Shown here piece by piece: positions 5,590 to 9,899 of a DNA stretch of 9,899 bases. Numbering within the stretch: position 1 is the stretch's first letter; each line of letters begins with the position of its first letter. Position numbers and translations under genes: made by a program. The notes beneath the pieces are model-generated. The model was not told where the DNA came from. It was given only the letters and a program-made list of their open reading frames with translations, and searched no databases. This stretch comes from Betaproteobacteria bacterium (GTDB lineage: Bacteria > Pseudomonadota > Gammaproteobacteria > Burkholderiales > SG8-39). The stretch spans positions 1 to 9,899 of the forward strand of contig JAABRB010000104.1 in assembly GCA_011391185.1 (NCBI GenBank). Reading direction: 5' to 3'.

Positions 5590-6489
5590 ATGCAGATAGC
5601 GAAGGATTATTACGCCATCCTGGGCGTCAACCGGAGCGCTTCCGGCGACGACGTCAAGATGGCATACCGCCGCCTCGCGCAGCGCTTCCACCCCGATGTC
5701 TCCACCGAGCCGCACGCCGAAGAGCGCTTCAAGGAAGTCGTCGAAGCCTACGAAGCGCTGAGCGCGATGCTGGAACGCGGGACCGCCCCGAGCCGCGTCG
5801 GCGCCGACCCCTACTCCGATTGGCCGGACTGGCAGGCGCGCTCCGCCACGGCGCAACGCAATGGCGAGGATCCGCGCACGGCCCGCAGATCGCGGCCCGA
5901 ATCCGAGTCGAGCGCACCGATGCCGGGCGAGGACTACGGAATCGCAGTCGACATCGCGCTCGAGCACGTGGTGGGAGGCGCGCGCGTCAACGTCGGCTAT
6001 GACGTCACCGAGCGCGGTCGCGACGGCGCGCTGCGCAATGCGCGCCGCAACATCAAGGTTCCGATCCCCAAGGGCGTCCGCCACGGCGAGGAGATCTGCG
6101 TCAAGGGCCAGGGCGGTCCCGGGCACCGGGGTGGTCCGCCGGGCGACCTCTACGTGACGGTCAATCTCGCGCGGCACCGGGTGTTCAAGCTCCTCGGCGA
6201 CGATCTCGAGATGCGGCTGCCGATTGCGCCGTGGGAAGCCGCCCTCGGCGCGAAGATCAAGGTGCCGACGCTGGACGGCGACGTGCCGGTCAAGGTTCCC
6301 CCCGGCACGCAGAACGGCGCGCAACTCCTGATCCCGGCACGCGGGCTCCCGACGCGCGACGGCAAGCGGGGCGATCTCTTCCTCGCGGTGAACATCGTCG
6401 TGCCGAACCGGCCCGCGACGCTGGTCGAGCGCGGCTTCTACGAGCAGCTCGCGCGGGTCTCGAACTTCAATCCGCGTCGGGACGAGTAG
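5590..6489 (+). CDS. CbpA-like J-domain co-chaperone (DnaJ C-terminal type)
   Basis: A 299-residue type B Hsp40 that would stimulate the ATPase of DnaK and hold unfolded clients. The J domain covers residues 5-60 (KDYYAILGV at 5-13, with the essential HPD at 34-36 inside RFHPDV). A polar linker of about 55 residues replaces the Gly/Phe region, and there are no CxxCxGxG zinc-binding repeats. Two DnaJ C-terminal beta domains follow from about 115 to 285, with IPKGVRHGEEICVKGQGGPG, GDLYVTVNLARH and PIAPWEAALGAKIKVPTLDG as family hallmarks. The order matches CbpA (curved-DNA-binding protein) rather than DnaJ. The ATG at 5590, 10 nt after AGGA, is preferred over an in-frame TTG at 5563. The 3' end overlaps the convergent fic gene by 23 bp. 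No chaperone-modulator (cbpM) gene follows. Confidence 0.9.
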   Translation: MQIAKDYYAILGVNRSASGDDVKMAYRRLAQRFHPDVSTEPHAEERFKEVVEAYEALSAMLERGTAPSRVGADPYSDWPDWQARSATAQRNGEDPRTARRSRPESESSAPMPGEDYGIAVDIALEHVVGGARVNVGYDVTERGRDGALRNARRNIKVPIPKGVRHGEEICVKGQGGPGHRGGPPGDLYVTVNLARHRVFKLLGDDLEMRLPIAPWEAALGAKIKVPTLDGDVPVKVPPGTQNGAQLLIPARGLPTRDGKRGDLFLAVNIVVPNRPATLVERGFYEQLARVSNFNPRRDE

Positions 6490-8002
6490 GCGGCGGCGCG
6501 GCGCCAGAACTCGACGCGAAGGCGTCGGCCACAATCCCCTCGAAGCGTCTGACCTCGTCATCGGTCATCCAGTCGAAGTGCGACTGGCGTTTCGCCTTGG
6601 CGAGCTTGCCCTCGTTCTGATGCACCACACGGATGAAGCGGTCGAGGGAGTGGTCGGGCCAGTCTGCGAGGCCGTTCAGCCGTGCCCGCGCGGTGTCGAA
6701 TCCGATCAGGAAGGCGATCTCCTCTTGCAGATCGTGCTCGACTGTCCGCTCGAGCGCCCGGTAGAGGAACGCGGCCTGTTCGGTGGCGTCGAAGTAGCGG
6801 AAATAGACTGCGTCGTTGCCCGTCGCGGGCGCGTCCAGCGCATCAGGGTCGTACCTCGTGCGTGCCATCAGGGGCTTCGAGAAGTGCTCGAGCACGTGAC
6901 CGTACTCGTCCAGGTTGGCGAGGATGACGGCGGACACCGGCAACACGATGCCTTTCGGCGTGAACCCAGTCGCTGAGAGCACCTCGTGGATGAGGTAGCG
7001 ATGGAGCCGCCCGTTGCCGTCCATGAAGGGGTGGATGAAGACGAAGCCGAAGGACAGGCTCGCAGCGAGCACGACGGCATCGATGCTTTCGGGCCTCGCG
7101 CGGAGCGTTTCCGACAGCTCGATGAGTCCGCTCATCAGCCCCGGCACATCCTCGGGACGTGCCGGAACGAGGTCAACCTTCTTGCGATAGCCGAGGTCCT
7201 GCCCGATCCAGTTCTGCCCGTTGCGATAGGAGAATTCGTGAAAACGCGGGTCGACCACGGCGTTCTGTAGCTCGGCGAACCACGCCTCGGAAAGCGGCGT
7301 GCCGGCCTCGGCCCGCCTGAGCAGCTCCGCGAAGCGTTGGGCGCGGTCGGGGCTCGGACGCTCGCGCTCGACCTCGAAGGATGATTGGGTTTCCTTGAGG
7401 TAGAGGAACGCGGCCGCCCGGCGCAGCAGGTCCCGGTCGTACTTGGCAACCACCTCCTGCGTGCGCCGCCTCAGGTCCTGCTTGACGATTTCGCGGAGAA
7501 AGGGCGTCTTCCGCACGATCGGGCAGAAGCGCCGGTTGCCGGGCAGATTGTCGACGACCCTGAACTTCGTGTTCCTGACGCCGCCGGCAATCGTGAACTG
7601 CAGCGACTCGTCGAGCACCCGGACATAGGCGGCTTTCGGCGGCACTGCGGCGATGAGATCGTTGTCGGTGAGCCACTCGTAGAGATAGCCCGCGCGGCGC
7701 GCGAAGCTCGATTCTGGCTGGCTGCGGAGCCAGTCCTCGAGCTCGGAGCGGCCGGTTCTAGCGAACAGCAGGGCGAGGACCTCGAGGTCGACGCCCTCGT
7801 AGCGCAGTGCGAACTGCAGGTCGCCCACCAGCGTCGGTTCGGGCCGATACTTCGGCTCAAAGCGCATCCGCGCGATGCCGCCTTCGTTGTCGGTTCGCCG
7901 CCCTTTGATGGCCGTGTCGATGACGGCGGACATCTCGCGCGGCCGTGCCGGCAGCGCATGTGCCTGGACCAGCCGGGCGTAGCCAATGGGCTCCATAATC
8001 AT
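6467..8002 (-). CDS. Fic-domain protein (probable AMP-transferase), self-inhibited class
   Basis: A 511-residue protein with a complete Fic active site, HPFMDGNGRLHR at residues 324-335 (catalytic His324). Fic enzymes mostly transfer AMP from ATP to hydroxyl side chains of target proteins. Before the core, about 116 residues upstream, lies SSFEVERERP with Ser208 and Glu212, resembling the inhibitory-helix motif (S/T)xxxE(G/N) of class II Fic proteins, except that Arg213 replaces Gly/Asn. This fits the absence of a separate small antitoxin gene. The long N-terminal part (GYARLVQAHALPARPREMS and on) and the C-terminal helical part belong to the long Fic family form. The start at 8002 has GGAG six bases upstream; the frame is open to 8047, and an ATG at 7996 is an alternative. 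The target protein is unknown. Confidence 0.9.
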   Translation of the reverse strand: MIMEPIGYARLVQAHALPARPREMSAVIDTAIKGRRTDNEGGIARMRFEPKYRPEPTLVGDLQFALRYEGVDLEVLALLFARTGRSELEDWLRSQPESSFARRAGYLYEWLTDNDLIAAVPPKAAYVRVLDESLQFTIAGGVRNTKFRVVDNLPGNRRFCPIVRKTPFLREIVKQDLRRRTQEVVAKYDRDLLRRAAAFLYLKETQSSFEVERERPSPDRAQRFAELLRRAEAGTPLSEAWFAELQNAVVDPRFHEFSYRNGQNWIGQDLGYRKKVDLVPARPEDVPGLMSGLIELSETLRARPESIDAVVLAASLSFGFVFIHPFMDGNGRLHRYLIHEVLSATGFTPKGIVLPVSAVILANLDEYGHVLEHFSKPLMARTRYDPDALDAPATGNDAVYFRYFDATEQAAFLYRALERTVEHDLQEEIAFLIGFDTARARLNGLADWPDHSLDRFIRVVHQNEGKLAKAKRQSHFDWMTDDEVRRFEGIVADAFASSSGAAPPPTRPDAD

Positions 8003-8006
8003 GGAA

Positions 8007-8144
8007 GTCTCCGAAAAACGGCCGCAGTCGGAGAAAATCAGCCGCAAAAGCTAATGCTAAGAGAAAGATAACCGTACGGTCAAATTGCTCGCGACATACT
8101 ATCGGGCGGCGGGTTTTCGGAAAGTGCAGCCGACTTTCGGGCTG
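8007..8144. repeat. 138-bp imperfect palindrome made of two pairs of 20-bp repeats
   Basis: On the minus strand two adjacent 20-bp repeats lie at 8046-8027 and 8026-8007 (TGCGGCTGATTTTCTCCGAC and TGCGGCCGTTTTTCGGAGAC, 15 of 20 identical). On the plus strand two adjacent related units lie at 8105-8124 and 8125-8144 (GGCGGCGGGTTTTCGGAAAG and TGCAGCCGACTTTCGGGCTG). The left 40 bp match the reverse complement of the right 40 bp at 25 of 40 positions. The midpoint between the two pairs falls exactly on the centre of the perfect palindrome ACCGTACGGT (8071-8080). The remaining inner 24-bp flanks match weakly (10 of 24). It separates the divergent fic and epsF genes. Either a two-sided operator or a decayed palindromic element is possible. 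Confidence 0.7.
8054..8083 (-). promoter_or_regulatory. predicted fic promoter
   Basis: On the minus strand TTGACC (8083-8078) and TAGCAT (8059-8054) are separated by 18 bp, resembling a sigma-70 promoter. The perfect palindrome ACCGTACGGT (8071-8080) overlaps the -35 box, so a factor bound there could repress fic. The transcript would carry a leader of about 45 nt containing the two 20-bp repeats at 8007-8046. This is inferred from sequence only. Confidence 0.4.
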
Positions 8145-8348
8145 TGGAGGGAGCCGCCTACTGGTGAAGCAAGACCACCGGATTCTCGGGTTCGGTGCGC
8201 AGCGCTCCCTGCGGTCGTGGCAACGTTATCCCCTGAATTGCGAGCAATCTGGCCTTGCGCGCCGCGCGACATAAGCGTAACGTTTCACCCCCCTTTACTT
8301 GAAAAATCAACATCTTCCCGGTCCCACACGCGGTCTGCCGGCCGTGAC
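8145..8348. other. remaining non-coding leader of epsF
   Basis: The epsF frame is open through this stretch back to 8085, but its translation looks random and the EpsF family start is at 8349 or 8355, so it is taken as upstream region. A short inverted repeat ATTGC-GA-GCAAT (8237-8248) is present, and GCGAGCAAT there is the reverse complement of 8084-8092. TTGCGC (8255-8260) with TAACGT (8278-8283) 17 bp later is a poor promoter candidate. No sigma-54 -24/-12 element was seen. A pyrimidine-rich segment at about 8284-8298 has no assigned role. Confidence 0.4.
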
Positions 8349-9191
8349 ATGCCAATGTCGTTGAATCAGTTCTTCACCATCCTCAAGGCGCGCCGCTGGA
8401 TCGTGCTGTCGACGCTCGCGATCGCCGTGGTCATCGCGGTGGCGGCGAGCGCGCTGCTGCCGGCCCGCTGGACGGCCAGCGCATCCGTCCTGCTGGAGTG
8501 GAAGGGCCCTGATCCGGCCTCGGGCATGCTCACATTGGGTCAAACCCGCCCGGAGCACCTGGCCACCCAGGTCGAAATCATCCAGAGCCGCAACGTGGCC
8601 CTGAAAGTCGTGGAAGCGCTCAAGCTGCACGAAAGCCAGACGGTCCAGAAGGAATGGCGCGATGCCACGCAGGCCCGCGGCTCCCTGAAAGTATGGATTG
8701 CCGATCGCCTGCTCGCGAAGCTCACCGCAGAACCCATCCGCGAGTCGAGCGTGGTCAGCATCAACTATTCCGGCGCGGAACCGGCATTCGCCGCCGCCGT
8801 CGCCAACGCGTTTGCCGAGGCCTACGCGTCGACCAATGTCGACCTCCAGCTCGAGGGCACACGCCGGGCCGCAGGGTCTTCGACGTCGACCGCCCCTGCT
8901 CCGCTACCGGCCATGCAGCCGAGCGCGGCGATCCTGAGCCCGGCCGTCGAGGCCGTCCGGCCGTCGTATCCCAACTGGACGCTCAATCTCGCACTGGCCG
9001 TCGCGCTCGGCTCGGTGCTCGGTCTTTTCATCGCGCTGATCATGGAAGCGCTGGACAAGCGCGTGCGCACCGAGGCCGATATCACCGACACGCTCGAAGT
9101 GCCGCTGCTCGCCGTGCTGCCCCATGCGCGCCGCCCGCGCGCCGCGACGAAACGCATGCGGCTCCTGACCCATCGCCCGACAGGCGCCTGA
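8349..9191 (+). CDS. epsF: Wzz/EpsF-like chain-length determinant, unusually short
   Basis: A 280-residue inner-membrane polysaccharide co-polymerase that would set exopolysaccharide chain length together with the EpsG kinase. A first membrane segment lies at about 17-37. The periplasmic Wzz alpha/beta domain follows (WTASASVLLEWKGPDPASG, then HLATQVEIIQSRNVALKVVEAL, and NYSGAEPAFAAAVANAFAEAY). A proline-containing stretch with Pro198, Pro205 and Pro208 leads to a second membrane segment at about 211-233, and a cytoplasmic tail has EALDKRVRTEADI and EVPLLAVLP. The long coiled coil normally between AFAEAY and the second membrane segment is missing; a linker of about 25 residues rich in Ala, Ser, Thr and Pro (170-195) is there instead. 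EpsF proteins usually exceed 400 residues. The start may also be ATG 8355; no ribosome-binding site is evident at either. epsG starts 13 nt after the stop. Confidence 0.85.
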   Translation: MPMSLNQFFTILKARRWIVLSTLAIAVVIAVAASALLPARWTASASVLLEWKGPDPASGMLTLGQTRPEHLATQVEIIQSRNVALKVVEALKLHESQTVQKEWRDATQARGSLKVWIADRLLAKLTAEPIRESSVVSINYSGAEPAFAAAVANAFAEAYASTNVDLQLEGTRRAAGSSTSTAPAPLPAMQPSAAILSPAVEAVRPSYPNWTLNLALAVALGSVLGLFIALIMEALDKRVRTEADITDTLEVPLLAVLPHARRPRAATKRMRLLTHRPTGA

Positions 9192-9204
9192 GCAGGCAAC
9201 GAAC

Positions 9205-9899
9205 ATGGACATGAACCAGCGCACCCTGCACCAGCGTTCCCTGAGTTCGCAGCAGCAGTCCGGGCAATCGACCCAGCAAGGCCAGCCGGCCGCCAAGCGC
9301 GACCGCTCGATCGGCGCACTGTTGATCGACAGCCGTCACCTGAGCGCCACCGATGCCGAGTCGGTGATGCGCTACGCGCGCGTGAACGACATGCGCTTCG
9401 GCGACGCTGCGGTGAAGCTGGGTCTCGTCACGCGCGCGAACGTGCAGCACGCGCTCGCGAGGCAGTTCGACTATCCGTACCTGACGCTCGACGACGACAT
9501 CATCAGCCGCGAGGTGATTGCGGCATACGCGCCGTTCACCGCGCCCGTGGAGGCGCTGCGCGCGCTGCGCACCCAGCTGCTGCTGCGCTGGTACGAAGCG
9601 GATCCGCCGCACAAATCGATCGCCGTCGTGAGCGCGCGGCCGGGCGAAGGCCGCAGCTTCCTCGCGGCGAACCTCGCAGTGGTCTTCTCCCAGCTCGGCG
9701 AGCGCACGCTGCTCATCGATGCGGATCTGCGCAACCCGCGCCAGCACGAGATCTTCCAGCTGCCCGACCGCGTCGGGCTTTCCGCGATCCTCGCGGGGCG
9801 CGGCAACGAAAACGTGATCCAGCGCATTCACGGCCTGCTCGGGCTATCGGTCATGCCCGCGGGCGCCGCGCCGCCCACCCCGCAGGAACTCCTCAGCCG
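9205..9899 (+). CDS. epsG: EpsG-like tyrosine autokinase, N-terminal part (cut by window end)
   Basis: The frame is open from ATG 9205 to the window end (231 codons plus two bases), so the protein is incomplete only because of the window. Residues 1-33 are Gln/Ser-rich. Residues 35-95 (IGALLIDSRHL, RFGDAAVKLGLVT, ALARQFDYPYL) resemble the MshEN/GspE-N-like domain found at the front of EpsG. The bacterial tyrosine kinase (ParA/MinD-like) domain follows, with a Walker A region ARPGEGRS (144-151) having Arg150 where most P-loops have Lys, Walker A' LLIDADLRNP (169-178) with Asp172 and Asp174, and PAGAAPPTPQELL (219 on). It is expected to phosphorylate a C-terminal tyrosine cluster beyond the window and work with EpsF. 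AGG at 9194-9196 is the ribosome-binding site; ATG 9211 is an alternative start. Confidence 0.9.
   Translation, partial: MDMNQRTLHQRSLSSQQQSGQSTQQGQPAAKRDRSIGALLIDSRHLSATDAESVMRYARVNDMRFGDAAVKLGLVTRANVQHALARQFDYPYLTLDDDIISREVIAAYAPFTAPVEALRALRTQLLLRWYEADPPHKSIAVVSARPGEGRSFLAANLAVVFSQLGERTLLIDADLRNPRQHEIFQLPDRVGLSAILAGRGNENVIQRIHGLLGLSVMPAGAAPPTPQELLS

Noticed and set aside
5428..6561. Minus-strand open frame opposite the J-protein gene
   Set aside because: Composition typical of antisense GC-rich frames, no domain, and it conflicts with a clear J-domain gene.
8085..8348. N-terminal extension of EpsF from the upstream ATG at 8085
   Set aside because: The 88 extra residues resemble random translation, include the repeat array, and precede the normal EpsF start.

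Overview
The window reads as chromosomal DNA of a GC-rich proteobacterium, most likely a betaproteobacterium. The clues are strong G/C bias at third codon positions, the EpsF/EpsG-type polysaccharide co-polymerase and kinase pair at the right end, and the style of the PBP4, DUF423 and Ugd proteins. No rRNA or tRNA gene and no CRISPR array was seen. The genus cannot be fixed from this sequence.

Left part (1-4016): a clipped copy of a GC-rich palindromic repeat sits at the left edge. It is followed by a HigBA (RelE/HigB type) toxin-antitoxin operon with a clear promoter and a palindromic operator, then a secreted PBP4-type D-Ala-D-Ala carboxypeptidase/endopeptidase (dacB). Reading the other way are a VanZ-like membrane protein, a FitA/VapB-like antitoxin and a VapC PIN toxin whose tail runs antisense into dacB. 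A DUF423 membrane protein follows. The segment is closed by a complete 182-bp palindromic repeat element, in the opposite orientation to the copy at position 1.

Middle part (4081-8002): UDP-glucose 6-dehydrogenase (ugd), which supplies UDP-glucuronate for polysaccharides; a CbpA-like J-domain co-chaperone; and, convergent with the latter and overlapping it by 23 bp, a large Fic-domain protein with an intact HPFxDGNGRxxR active site and a recognisable inhibitory-helix motif.

Right part (8003-9899): a 346-bp gene-free stretch holds a 138-bp imperfect palindrome built from 20-bp repeats and centred on ACCGTACGGT. Then come an unusually short Wzz/EpsF-like chain-length determinant lacking the usual coiled coil, and the start of an EpsG-like tyrosine autokinase that runs off the window. 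Ugd, EpsF and EpsG point to an exopolysaccharide locus starting here and continuing to the right.

Overall, envelope and polysaccharide genes are interleaved with three independent toxin-like modules (HigBA, VapBC, Fic). The points most worth a second look are the symmetric repeat array between fic and epsF, the coiled-coil-less EpsF, the inverted repeat elements bracketing 68-3834, the VapC C-terminal extension, and three start codons lying only 6-7 nt downstream of a -10 box (possible leaderless mRNAs).
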